A DNA stretch of 64,000 nt from an uncultured Sphingomonadaceae bacterium. Its GTDB lineage: Bacteria > Pseudomonadota > Alphaproteobacteria > Sphingomonadales > Sphingomonadaceae. Where the stretch lies: contig CANLBM010000012.1 in assembly GCA_947488845.1 (NCBI GenBank), positions 1 through 64,000 on the forward strand. The letters run 5' to 3'. Position 1 is the first letter of the stretch; every line of letters begins with the position of its first letter. The notes beneath the pieces are model-generated. The model saw only the letters and a list, made by a program, of their open reading frames with translations, had not been told where the DNA came from and ran no database searches. The position numbers and the translations under genes are program-made. Of the stretch, positions 18,122-26,184 are shown in pieces.

Positions 18122-18542
18122 GGAAATATGAACTTTACAAACTTTACAGTGTTAAAAGAAAAAATGTGGACTGGCCCCAAACTGGCGAAAATTCGCGGGT
18201 TTCTGGAAGATGATCTGGAATCGGTCATTGGGGGTGACTATCATGATAAGCGCAATGTAGGACAGGGAATTTTGCTTTATTCCCCCTTCCTTTCAAGGGA
18301 GGAGACGGGGTGGATTATGAGGCAACGGGGCCGATACCAGTTTCTGAATGTGATTGCGGTCCCCCATCACCCCAACCCCATCTTCAAAGAGGAGGCGCTT
18401 AACAGTATCAGCGGCATTGCCTGCGTGACGAGGCAAATGCGTTTCTCGCTACTTTCAAGCCGAAGGAGAAACAGGATCGCTCCAATATAATCTTTCGCCC
18501 GTAACGGAGAAGGTGGGGCCTGCGTGGCGGACACTAATGGTT
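18122..18542. other. Intergenic stretch without a supported gene
   Basis: An open frame on the plus strand has no recognisable similarity and no ribosome site. Near 18278-18302 there is a small palindromic patch (CCCCCTTCCTTTCAAGGGAGG) of a kind often seen as a dispersed repeat, followed by C-rich and G-rich patches near 18360-18395. It may be a decayed repeat element. Nothing else is evident. Confidence 0.5.
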
Positions 18543-19064
18543 CTACGCCCCCCGATCATCAGCCACCCATTGTACCATCGGATCATAGAGATCGACGATC
18601 GCGCCAAGTTCATAAATGTTGCGGTAGCCATAGCCGTAAAGGTTGATGAAGGTCGGGATGTTGAGCGCGAGAGGCGCGCGTTTGGTCATGATCGGGCGGA
18701 TATTGTTGCTGAAATTATTGTTGCAGTAGATCAATATTTCCCGATCAAAACTGTCGCCGATCACGGCGCGCAATTTACTGTCGGTAAAGTCGGAAAAGGG
18801 AAGGTTGATCGCGCCCGCCATATGACCTTCGGCAAATGCAGCGGCTGAGCGCGTGTCGAGAATCAGCGTGCCAGACTTTGCCGCCCGCTGGCGGAATTCT
18901 GCCAGATCAATCAGTCGCTCCGCCCTGACCATGGCGACTTCATTGCTCAGGTGGAGAAAGCCGGGATAGTCAATCGGTGGCCCGCTATCGGGAGCGGCCT
19001 GCAGTGGCGAAGGCGACAGGGCAGTTGCTGCAACAAAGGCCAGCACCGATCGGGGATTTCGCAT
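18543..19064 (-). CDS. Exported rhodanese-like protein
   Basis: The 173-residue protein starts with a signal peptide (MRNPRSVLAFVAATALSPSP then LQAAP, cleavage about residue 24). A rhodanese domain follows: TLILDTRSAAAFAEGHMAGAINLPFSDF, then ILIYCNNNFSNNIRP with the active-site Cys, and GYGYRNIYEL. The active loop (CNNNFSNN) is longer than a standard thiosulfate sulfurtransferase loop, so the substrate may differ. It would act in the periplasm. It stands alone between two genes of the same strand. Confidence 0.85.
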   Translation of the reverse strand: MRNPRSVLAFVAATALSPSPLQAAPDSGPPIDYPGFLHLSNEVAMVRAERLIDLAEFRQRAAKSGTLILDTRSAAAFAEGHMAGAINLPFSDFTDSKLRAVIGDSFDREILIYCNNNFSNNIRPIMTKRAPLALNIPTFINLYGYGYRNIYELGAIVDLYDPMVQWVADDRGA

Positions 19065-19143
19065 GTCGCATGCTCCTCACAAAGAAGCTCGATATCCGTC
19101 AAATATTTTGAACCGGCGCTGAACCCTTCAGAGAGGCCCTTAT

Positions 19144-20115
19144 CTAGTGACCCGTTCCCGCCAACTCGTCGGCGATAAAATCGAGGAGATCGCTTTCGAG
19201 CGGGTCCAGATTTTGGTCGGCGTGAATTTTCCCGTGCAGCCAGCTATTCTCGACGATGGTCAGCTTGCGCGCTTGTTCGACCGCATCAATGTGGCCGCAT
19301 CGGGCATTTTTCTCGCCGAAGATGTCGGTGCTGAATGTCTTTTTAAATGTGCCGCCAATGTCGGAATCCTTCATCCGGCCAAAGAAGCCGCCAACGCTCG
19401 CTTCATTGTCGTCCATAAAGCGCTCTAGCCGCGCGGCTTCTGCGCGGCCCAGCATCTCATATTCGCCATAGGCCATCAGATAATTGCCAACCAGCTGCAC
19501 GAACAGTTTCGGCCATTCCTTGCTATTCTCGCTGTTCAGTGTCGCGTCCTTGATCCGGAACAGCATGTCGGCTTCGCTGCGGCTGATCCGGCCCGGGCCG
19601 TCGGAACCGGCAGCATAGCAGACGCGGCGGAGAATCTTCACTTCGTTGTCACTGACCGAACCGGGCTGCAAAGCGCAACCATCGCGCGTCGGCCCCTTGC
19701 CGGTCATGACAGTGTCTTCAATCTGCTTGAGCACATAGCCCTGAAGCACCTCCGGTGTGCCGGTTGCCTTTTCCATCGTGCGGACAAGCAGTTCCAGTTC
19801 TGCTGCGGATTCAATTCTGCCGTCATGGTCTATTTTCTGTATCAGCCACCCGGCATTATCATCGCTCACATAGCCTTTGGGATGGGTCTGGTTGACGACA
19901 TATTCGGTGATGGCGGCGACGAAAAATTCCAGCCATTCCTCGCTCGGCTGGCTGCCGAGATCGTTGATCTGGAAAAGAAGATCAGCTTCATCGGCGCTAA
20001 TCACACCATCCGGCCAAATCTCCTGGCGCAGCGTCATGACGTCTGTCGCGCTAATCGCCTGCTTGGCTTTGATTTCTCCGATTAGTCCCGACATATCCAT
20101 TTTCATCGCATTCAC
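19144..20115 (-). CDS. Protein of unknown function with a duplicated helical domain
   Basis: I do not recognise a named family. The 323-residue soluble protein has an internal duplication: residues about 22-72 (ATDVMTLRQEIWPDGVISAD followed by EADLLFQINDL) align with about 153-213 (DNEVKILRRVCYAAG, then GRISRSEADMLFRIKDA), each followed by a Trp-Pro or Trp-Leu and aromatic helix. Further short D-G-x-I-x-x-x-E motifs occur near 97 (DHDGRIESAAEL) and at the C-terminus (NLDPLESDLLDFI). The spacing recalls EF-hand or TerB-like helical repeats. There is no signal peptide or membrane segment. The start is GTG 20115 or ATG 20106. It is monocistronic. Confidence 0.7.
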   Translation of the reverse strand: MNAMKMDMSGLIGEIKAKQAISATDVMTLRQEIWPDGVISADEADLLFQINDLGSQPSEEWLEFFVAAITEYVVNQTHPKGYVSDDNAGWLIQKIDHDGRIESAAELELLVRTMEKATGTPEVLQGYVLKQIEDTVMTGKGPTRDGCALQPGSVSDNEVKILRRVCYAAGSDGPGRISRSEADMLFRIKDATLNSENSKEWPKLFVQLVGNYLMAYGEYEMLGRAEAARLERFMDDNEASVGGFFGRMKDSDIGGTFKKTFSTDIFGEKNARCGHIDAVEQARKLTIVENSWLHGKIHADQNLDPLESDLLDFIADELAGTGH

Positions 20116-20252
20116 CCCACTAGTTCGGGACCGCGATTAGCAGGAAATGCTTAAAATGCGGTTAGTGCGATTATGCGCACGGGTTTGGCGATCTGGCCGG
20201 CAAATGGGAAATGCTTCCTTCATACCGGCCCGATCAATTTGAAACGGTTGGA

Positions 20253-22085
20253 TCAGCTCTGCGCAGCAATCCAGTCGCGGATCTTGCTTTCCAGCACGGT
20301 CATCGGCAGCGCGCCGGTGTTGAGCACCTGATCGTGGAATTCACGCGGGTCGAATGTGTCGCCGAGCGTGTCCTGGGCTTCCTTCTTCAGCCGCTGGATG
20401 GTCAGCGCGCCGATCTTGTAGGCCAGCGCCTGCGAGGGAATTGCGATATAGCGTTCGACTTCGGCGGTGGCGTCGGTTTCGCCCATGCTGCTGTTGTCGA
20501 GCATATATTTGATCGCCTTTTCCCGGCTCCAGCCCTTGCTGTGCAGGCCGGTGTCGACGACCAGCCGCATCGCGCGCAGCATTTCGTCATCAAGATGGCC
20601 GATGCGCTGATAGGGATCGGTGTAGAGGCCCATCGGGAAGCCGAGCTTTTCCGAATAGAGCGCCCATCCTTCGACGAAAGCGGTGTTGCCGCCAAAGCGC
20701 ATGAAGTTCGGCAGGTCGGTATTTTCCTGGGCCAGCGATATCTGGAAGTGGTGGCCCGGCGCGCCTTCGTGCAGGTAAAGCGTGGTGATGCCGGAGGTGC
20801 TGCGCGACGGCAGGTCATAGGCATTGAAATAGAAGACACCGGGGCGGGAACCGTCGGGTGTACCGCTCTGGTAGGAACCACCGGCCTGGAATTTCTCTAC
20901 CGATTCATCATAGGGGCGAATTTCCAGCGGCGACTTTGGCAGGACCTTGAACTGCTCGCCGATTTTTGCGTCGACCTTCTTGCCCATGTCATAATAAGCC
21001 TGGGTCAGCGCTTCGCGGGATTCGGGGTGGAATTGCTCGTCGGTGCGGAGATATTCAAAAAATTCGGAGAGGGTGCCGTCAAAGCCGACCTCGGCCTTGA
21101 TCTCTTCCATCTCGGTCTTGATCCGCGTGACTTCGCTGAGACCGAGATTGTGGATATAGTCGGCCTTGAGCGGCAGGGTGGTGGTGTTTTCGATCATGTT
21201 TTCATACAGAACCGCACCGCCCTTCATCTGGGACAGCCCGACTTCGTTGCGGGCGACCGGCAGATATTCATTTTTCAGGAAATCATGCATCCGCTGGTAG
21301 CCAGCGAAAATATCCTTGGTGGCCGCCGCATATTCGCGGGTCAGCCGCTTTTTGTCGGCGTCGCTGAAATCATCGGGGAAATTTTTGGTCGGTGCCATGA
21401 ACGGGCTGTTCTCGAGGCCCAGACCGATCTGGGTGGCGAGCTGTTCGATCACATTGGTGATGGTCAATTTGGTTTCGACCACGCCGCTTTCCATGCCTTC
21501 GCGGAAACGGCCGATCGAGCGGTCACCGATGATGATGAACTGCTTGTGGCGTTTCAGATTGTCGTCGTAATTTTTGACCGTCTTGAACGGCGCACCGCCC
21601 TTGCCGGAGGCGAAATCGGGATAGAATGTGTGGAAGCCGCTGAAATGGTTGACCGGACGGACGACGGTCAAGGCCATGATCTCGTCGGAAAGACCCTTGA
21701 GCGCCTGCTCCTTGTCGCGTTTGAACACGTCATAGGCGATTCTGTCGGTGGCGCTGAGCTTGTTGCGGTCCAGCTTCAGCAAAGCCGCCAGTTCGGCGGT
21801 CTCGGCCGCTTTTTCGCCGGCAAAATATTCGTCGGAAATATAGTCACCAAGCCGGTCGGCATAGCGTTCGTCGCCGCGAAACAGGGCACCGATCGGATTG
21901 CGCTTCAGATTTTCCTCGTCGCTCCTGGCGAACAGCGCCTTCAGCTTTTCGCCTTCGGTCATCTCCGCTTCTTCGTGATGTTCCATGGCCGCTGCGCTGG
22001 TCGCGGCAAGCGGCTGGGCTGCAGCAACGCCACTGAAGGCGAGCAGGCTGGTACCAACGAGAAGGGCGAGAGGTTTCTTGATCAT
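20253..22085 (-). CDS. Secreted DUF885 protein, gluzincin-like peptidase
   Basis: The 610-residue protein opens with a signal peptide (MIKKPLALLVGTSLLAFSG, cleavage after about 23). It has the DUF885 architecture: a long helical body and the zinc motif LHEGAPGHHFQ (about 440), followed 20-30 residues later by FVEGWALYSEKLG, whose Glu is the third ligand. DUF885 is distantly related to M32 carboxypeptidases, and members are probably periplasmic or outer-membrane metallopeptidases. The C-terminal IPSQALAYKIGALTIQRL is also typical. A standard AGGAACC site precedes ATG. It appears intact, with unknown substrate. Confidence 0.88.
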   Translation of the reverse strand: MIKKPLALLVGTSLLAFSGVAAAQPLAATSAAAMEHHEEAEMTEGEKLKALFARSDEENLKRNPIGALFRGDERYADRLGDYISDEYFAGEKAAETAELAALLKLDRNKLSATDRIAYDVFKRDKEQALKGLSDEIMALTVVRPVNHFSGFHTFYPDFASGKGGAPFKTVKNYDDNLKRHKQFIIIGDRSIGRFREGMESGVVETKLTITNVIEQLATQIGLGLENSPFMAPTKNFPDDFSDADKKRLTREYAAATKDIFAGYQRMHDFLKNEYLPVARNEVGLSQMKGGAVLYENMIENTTTLPLKADYIHNLGLSEVTRIKTEMEEIKAEVGFDGTLSEFFEYLRTDEQFHPESREALTQAYYDMGKKVDAKIGEQFKVLPKSPLEIRPYDESVEKFQAGGSYQSGTPDGSRPGVFYFNAYDLPSRSTSGITTLYLHEGAPGHHFQISLAQENTDLPNFMRFGGNTAFVEGWALYSEKLGFPMGLYTDPYQRIGHLDDEMLRAMRLVVDTGLHSKGWSREKAIKYMLDNSSMGETDATAEVERYIAIPSQALAYKIGALTIQRLKKEAQDTLGDTFDPREFHDQVLNTGALPMTVLESKIRDWIAAQS

Positions 22086-22146
22086 ATGCGGTTCCTATCC
22101 AAAACTGTTATGTCCAGCTAACACGCTAAAGTTTCACTCGCAACGA

Positions 22147-22164
22147 TTTCACCGGTCAATTAAT
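22147..22164. promoter_or_regulatory. Weak candidate copy of the acyl-CoA operator palindrome
   Basis: TTTCACCGGTCAATTAAT fits the 18-bp consensus seen before five acyl-CoA units except at positions 4 and 18. It lies about 60 bases upstream of the DUF885 start. The gene has no clear link to acyl-CoA metabolism, so this may be chance. Confidence 0.3.
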
Positions 22165-22208
22165 GTCGTTGGTCGAAACCCGTCGTCGGTTGATCGGCCA
22201 GACGGCTT

Positions 22209-22910
22209 TTACGGGATCCAGGCTTTCTGCCACTGGTTGAGCCGGAACCATTTGGTGATGATATATTTTGTGCCCTCCTCCACCGGCGTTCCGGCGTGCA
22301 GCGTGTCGAGATTGGGCGTCCCGTCGAGGCTCATATTATTCCATATCAGCAGCATGCCGCGGCGCGGTTCGACCTGATATTGCAGTTGCGGGAAGGCGGT
22401 TGCGCCGCCCTTCTCCGGTTCGTTGAGATAGGCCATCGCGGTCCAGGTTCGCTGACCGCCATTGGGACCTTCAAACTGCCAGTAGTTTTCACTCTGATGG
22501 AAATAGTCATGATGGTCCTTGAACTGCTGGCCCGGCTGGTAGCGCTGGCCCTGCAGAATTTCGCTGTGGGTTTGCGGCAGGCCCATCAGGTCGCAAATCG
22601 ACTGGTCGATACGGCGGATGTCCGGATTGGCCGGATCGACATTGCAGCTGTAGCTGGTGCGATAGCCCTCGCGTTCCGTTCCCTGGTAGAGCGAAGAGGG
22701 CTGGCTATCGCTGTCGATCATCGCGATCAGTAGGTCGCAATCGGCATCGCTGATGAAATTCTGGCAGACATAGAGCTGCACAAACGGGCTTTCCAGCCAC
22801 TGGACCCGGGGATGGGCGTTGAGTGTCTCGGTTACCCGCCGGCCCAGCTCGGCGATCCGCTTCGGGCTGGAATAGAATTCGATCTGCTTTTTTGTAAAGA
22901 CCCGGGCCAT
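22209..22910 (-). CDS. Prolyl 4-hydroxylase-like Fe(II)/2-oxoglutarate dioxygenase
   Basis: The 233-residue protein carries the double-stranded beta-helix core of the P4H alpha-like family: the HxD iron motif in FKDHHDYFH, the distal His in DTLHAGTPV and the 2-oxoglutarate-binding Lys in KYIITKWFR. QRTWTAMAYLNEPEKGGATAFP is the typical strand before the distal His. Bacterial relatives hydroxylate proline in proteins or peptides; the local target is unknown. A collapsed amidohydrolase gene lies ten bases upstream on the same strand. Confidence 0.9.
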   Translation of the reverse strand: MARVFTKKQIEFYSSPKRIAELGRRVTETLNAHPRVQWLESPFVQLYVCQNFISDADCDLLIAMIDSDSQPSSLYQGTEREGYRTSYSCNVDPANPDIRRIDQSICDLMGLPQTHSEILQGQRYQPGQQFKDHHDYFHQSENYWQFEGPNGGQRTWTAMAYLNEPEKGGATAFPQLQYQVEPRRGMLLIWNNMSLDGTPNLDTLHAGTPVEEGTKYIITKWFRLNQWQKAWIP

Positions 22911-22920
22911 GTTTGTCAGC

Positions 22921-23118
22921 CTAGTCGATGATGTGGCCGCGGACCATCACCCAGTCGATCTTGCCATCCCGGACGATGATCGTTGCGGGAGCGCTTGGTC
23001 CGGACGCGGCATCGGTGATCAGATTGCCAACGCGAATGACCTGGTCCTGCACGAATGCGCTAGCCGAAATTGTGACCGCTACAAAAGCGGCGATAGCCAA
23101 ACCAAGGGCCCGTCTCAT
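22921..23118 (-). pseudogene. Amidohydrolase gene collapsed by internal deletion
   Basis: The 65-codon frame starts at ATG 23118 behind GGAGAG. It has a signal peptide (RRALGLAIAAFVAVTISASA), then VIRVGNLITDAASG and ATIIVRDGKI, the N-terminal beta-sandwich entry of secreted metal-dependent amidohydrolases. It jumps straight to WVMVRGHIID and a stop, which resembles the C-terminal strand of the same family (VMVnGkii). The roughly 350-residue metal-binding barrel between them is missing. This looks like an internal deletion leaving the two ends fused in frame. The alternative is a genuine small exported protein. Confidence 0.6.
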
Positions 23119-23486
23119 GATATTTCTCTCCACCGTTGCAAGGCCTTATTGCGGAGCGACATGGCAAGTTGCAACAAGAAAGGAATCGGTCCTGGCGGGG
23201 ATTTCTGCTTTCGGATTGGGGAGGCCATTAAAATCCGTTCGATCGATCGCTTTCTGCGGGGAAAATTGAATCAAAGCAGCGCGGGTCGCCTATGCCATTT
23301 TCGGCCCCGGAATCTGGCGATATTTCAACCGCCAGGCTCTGTCAGGACCCGGTATTTTTCAACCGGTCCGAGCGGTCGGGTGCCATCGGTCGCAATCGTT
23401 GCGTTTACAGTTAATAGATCGCTAACTTGATTGGGTTAGGGCTGTGGATTGTCGCCCTTTCTATCAATAGGAAATTGATACCCGTT
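23119..23486. other. Intergenic region upstream of the chemoreceptor
   Basis: No gene is supported. Two related direct motifs, TATTTCAACCG near 23320 and TATTTTTCAACCGG near 23351, lie about 30 bases apart. The region should hold divergent promoters for the collapsed amidohydrolase and the chemoreceptor gene. Confidence 0.5.
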
Positions 23487-24887
23487 ATGAAGCATGAGAA
23501 GTTTGATATCACCGATCCGACGCTGATTGATGCAGTGGCCCGTTCGTGCGGGGAGGTCACCGTTGGCTGCGCCGATGTAGGCGGCCTGGTCGAGGAAGTG
23601 ATGGCGAATGCGGATGAAATGCGCGAGCGCCGGGAAGTGTTGCAGGACGTGATCGCAAAATTGGCTGATGACCAAAAACGCGTCACGGATTCCACCAACG
23701 AGGCACGAATGCTGTCGAAGCGTGCGAAGGATGATCTCCACGAAAGCACCCACGTCATCCGGATGTCGATGCAGGAATTTGGTGACCTGACCGGGCTGGT
23801 AGTCGCGCTGGCTCAGCATATTACCGGATTTGCCGGTGCCATGGACCAGGTGCGCAGGGTTTCCCAGAATATCGACAGGATTGCCAATACCACCAGCATT
23901 CTCGCTTTGAATGCAGCGATTGAAGCGCATCGCGCCGGTGCCGCCGGTGCCACATTTGCGGTCGTTGCGGCAGAGGTCAAACAACTGGCTTTCAATACGC
24001 GCGAAGCAACGGATGAAATATCGGCCACGGTCAACTCATTGGGTGTCGAAGCCGAGACTCTGGTCGAGAAAATAGAAAAAGGCGTCAGCAAGAGCAATGA
24101 TGCCCAGCGAAACTTTCAAAAAATCGACGATACGGTCAACCGGATTTCTGATCTGGTTTGGCAAGTCGATGAGCAGAATAGCGACATCGCCAAAAACACC
24201 GGCCTGATTCACAATAAGGTGAAAAAGGTGCAAGAGGTTCTCGATCATTTTTCGGAAAGCGCCGACAAGAATAATATCAGTTTGGAAACCGCGAAAGACA
24301 AGGTGGGTGACCTTGAAACAATGTCGAAAGTCATGTTTGACCAGCTGGTCCAGAGCGGTTTTGCGACGGAGGATCGAAAATTTGTCGATCTGGCGATTGC
24401 CGGCAAGGATGAACTGGTCGCAATAGTTGAAGAGGCTCTGGCCAGCGGAGAGCTGACCAGAGACCAGCTGTTCGATCGGGAATATCGCGAGATTGCGGGC
24501 TCCAATCCCACCAGATATGATAACAAGTTCAATGTCTTCGCTGATGCGAAGGTTCAGCCAATATTGGATAAATATCGGCAGATGGATGCGATTATCAGCT
24601 GCGGCGCGACCAATATCGACGGTTATCTGCCAACCCATGTCAGCGAACGTTCGAGAGAGCCCAATGGTGATCCGGCGCATGATGACAAATATTGCCGCAA
24701 TCGGCGGATATTCCTGGACGAGATGACCAAGCGCGCGATTGAACAAAAAGACCGGCCGTTCAGCGTCTCGGTATACCGGTTCATTCGGACAGCCGACGAT
24801 AAATCCAGCGCGGGTAAACAGGTCTTCGTCCCGCTCTGGTTTGGTGGCGAATATTGGGGCAATTTCGAACTGCTTTATCTCGACTAG
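23487..24887 (+). CDS. Soluble methyl-accepting chemotaxis protein with a C-terminal sensor domain
   Basis: Starting at ATG 23487 (ATAGGAAA upstream) the 466-residue protein has no membrane segment. Residues about 30-280 form the coiled-coil signalling domain. The hairpin tip at about 134-170 reads NTTSILALNAAIEAHRAGAA then TFAVVAAEVKQLAF, a variant of the canonical tip. Residues about 310-466 form a separate domain with DAIISCGATNIDGYLPTHVS, DDKYCRNRRIFLDE and the terminal WFGGEYWGNFELLYLD, a layout known as a C-terminal sensory module in some cytoplasmic receptors. It would signal through CheW/CheA to motility or another Che-type output. No che gene is adjacent. Confidence 0.85.
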   Translation: MKHEKFDITDPTLIDAVARSCGEVTVGCADVGGLVEEVMANADEMRERREVLQDVIAKLADDQKRVTDSTNEARMLSKRAKDDLHESTHVIRMSMQEFGDLTGLVVALAQHITGFAGAMDQVRRVSQNIDRIANTTSILALNAAIEAHRAGAAGATFAVVAAEVKQLAFNTREATDEISATVNSLGVEAETLVEKIEKGVSKSNDAQRNFQKIDDTVNRISDLVWQVDEQNSDIAKNTGLIHNKVKKVQEVLDHFSESADKNNISLETAKDKVGDLETMSKVMFDQLVQSGFATEDRKFVDLAIAGKDELVAIVEEALASGELTRDQLFDREYREIAGSNPTRYDNKFNVFADAKVQPILDKYRQMDAIISCGATNIDGYLPTHVSERSREPNGDPAHDDKYCRNRRIFLDEMTKRAIEQKDRPFSVSVYRFIRTADDKSSAGKQVFVPLWFGGEYWGNFELLYLD

Positions 24888-24916
24888 TCCGCTGGATATC
24901 GCCCGGTTGTCGCATG

Positions 24917-24953
24917 AAAAAAGACCCGCCGCCTCTTCCGGCAGCGGGCCTTT
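24917..24953. terminator. Bidirectional intrinsic terminator between convergent genes
   Basis: GACCCGCCGCC and GGCAGCGGGCC pair around TCTTCC. An A-run precedes and a short T-run follows the stem, so it can serve both the chemoreceptor gene and the convergent basic-repeat gene. Confidence 0.8.
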
Positions 24954-24970
24954 CAATCAATCATTCTGCC

Positions 24971-25903
24971 TTACCAGAAGAAGTCGTAGATCACGTCGAT
25001 GACTTCGCCAGTGTAAGTGTCGACCAGCAGGACATCGTCATAGTAACGGATCCAGCGGGTGCCACTATAGGCGGGTGGCAGACGGTAGCGCCATGGATCG
25101 TTGATCCAGTAGCGCGATCCGTAATAGGCTGACCCAAGATAGACCCCAATGCTCCACCGGTTATAGCTGTGCGACCGATAGGGTGAATAGTAGCGGCCCA
25201 GCCGGTAATAGCTGCGGTTCGCCTGGCGGTAACGCTGCCAGTCATAGCGCTGGTTGCTGCGCCAGTTGTGGTTCCAGTTGCGGCTGTTCCGCGCGGACTT
25301 GCGGTTGTCGCGATAGCGCCGGTCGATTCTGCCGTCGCGGTTGCGGTCCACCCGGCGGTCGACGCGATTGTTGTTGTTGCGATCATAACGCCGGTCGATC
25401 TGGCCATCCCGGTTGCGGTCATAGCGCCGGTCGACCCGGCCATCCCGATTGCTGTCGCCGCGGCGGGCAGCGCGCTGCTGCGTAACCTGCCGGCTCTGAG
25501 TCACATTACGGTTGCTATTGCGCTGTTGTGTGGCCTGTTGATTACGCTGGGTGGCGAGATTGACGTTGCGATCGCCACGATCCGCTCGGCGGTTCTGCCG
25601 GGTTTCGTCGCGAGCACTGCGGGTTTGCGGGGTTACCTGCGCCTGTCCTCGATTATTACGATTCTCGGCCCGCTGTGCCTGACGCTGGCCGCTGCCGCGA
25701 CTGCTGCTCCGGTCACCGCGGTTGCTGCTGCGATTGGCACGGCGTTCACCACGACCATCGCGCTGCAGGGCAGCGGCGCTGGTCAGGCCAACCTGATCCA
25801 GTCCCGGTGCGCTATTGAGACTGGGTGCAATTTCGGCTGCGGATGCGGCGGCGGGCGTCAACATCGTGGCCGCCATCAGACCGGTGAAGAAAAATATACG
25901 CAT
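24971..25903 (-). CDS. Exported arginine-rich repeat protein with RcnB-like C-terminus
   Basis: The 310-residue protein has a signal peptide (MRIFFFTGLMAATMLTPAAA) and a long low-complexity region rich in Arg, Asn, Gln and Ser. Residues about 148-203 contain tandem units of the type DRNRDGRIDRRY (four to five copies, some as DSNRDGRVDRRY or DRNNNNRVDRRV). They resemble the Dx(D/N)xDGxxD loop of calcium-binding dockerin or EF-hand repeats but with Arg in place of the helices. The C-terminus (WIRYYDDVLLVDTYTGEVID) matches the RcnB family of periplasmic metal-homeostasis proteins. Extreme basicity suggests binding to envelope polymers or nucleic acid. A good AGGAG site precedes the ATG. Confidence 0.8.
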   Translation of the reverse strand: MRIFFFTGLMAATMLTPAAASAAEIAPSLNSAPGLDQVGLTSAAALQRDGRGERRANRSSNRGDRSSSRGSGQRQAQRAENRNNRGQAQVTPQTRSARDETRQNRRADRGDRNVNLATQRNQQATQQRNSNRNVTQSRQVTQQRAARRGDSNRDGRVDRRYDRNRDGQIDRRYDRNNNNRVDRRVDRNRDGRIDRRYRDNRKSARNSRNWNHNWRSNQRYDWQRYRQANRSYYRLGRYYSPYRSHSYNRWSIGVYLGSAYYGSRYWINDPWRYRLPPAYSGTRWIRYYDDVLLVDTYTGEVIDVIYDFFW

Positions 25904-26040
25904 GGCTTACTCCTGTTGCTGGCGACTCCATTTGCCGCATCTGTGCAACAGGTGATAGGTTATTAACCCTGTCGGACTCCTGAACTGACTTGTTATGTTC
26001 AGGAAAGGTGGAGTGAACCTGAACGAAGTTCCTGTTCATT

Positions 26041-26183
26041 CCATCCCCGCGCAGGCGGGGATCCATCTCGTGTATGGAAAACCGGGTGCAATTTTGACTT
26101 TTTGCGGGGAGCGGAGCCATCAAACCCAGCTATCGTGATTGATGAGAGATTGGGAGATGGACCCCCGCCTTCGCGGGGGCACC
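26041..26183. repeat. Family B inverted repeat, copy 1, downstream of accC
   Basis: The left block CCCCGCGCAGGCGGGGATCC and right block GGAGATGGACCCCCGCC, followed by TTCGCGGGGG, are each palindromic and point at each other across about 90 bases. The same pair occurs at 51590-51680. It sits two bases before the accC stop codon on the minus strand. Confidence 0.85.
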
Positions 26184-26184
26184 G

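Noticed and set aside
18278..18302. A terminator-like palindrome in the argE-rhodanese gap
   Set aside because: The palindrome CCCCCTTCCTTTCAAGGGAGG has no T-run and is not next to a gene end in the right orientation; it is more like a decayed repeat.
20211..22121. A 636-codon open frame on the plus strand opposite the DUF885 gene
   Set aside because: It is the antisense of a clearly conserved secreted gene with a zinc motif. Its product has no recognisable motif, and long antisense frames are common at this base composition.
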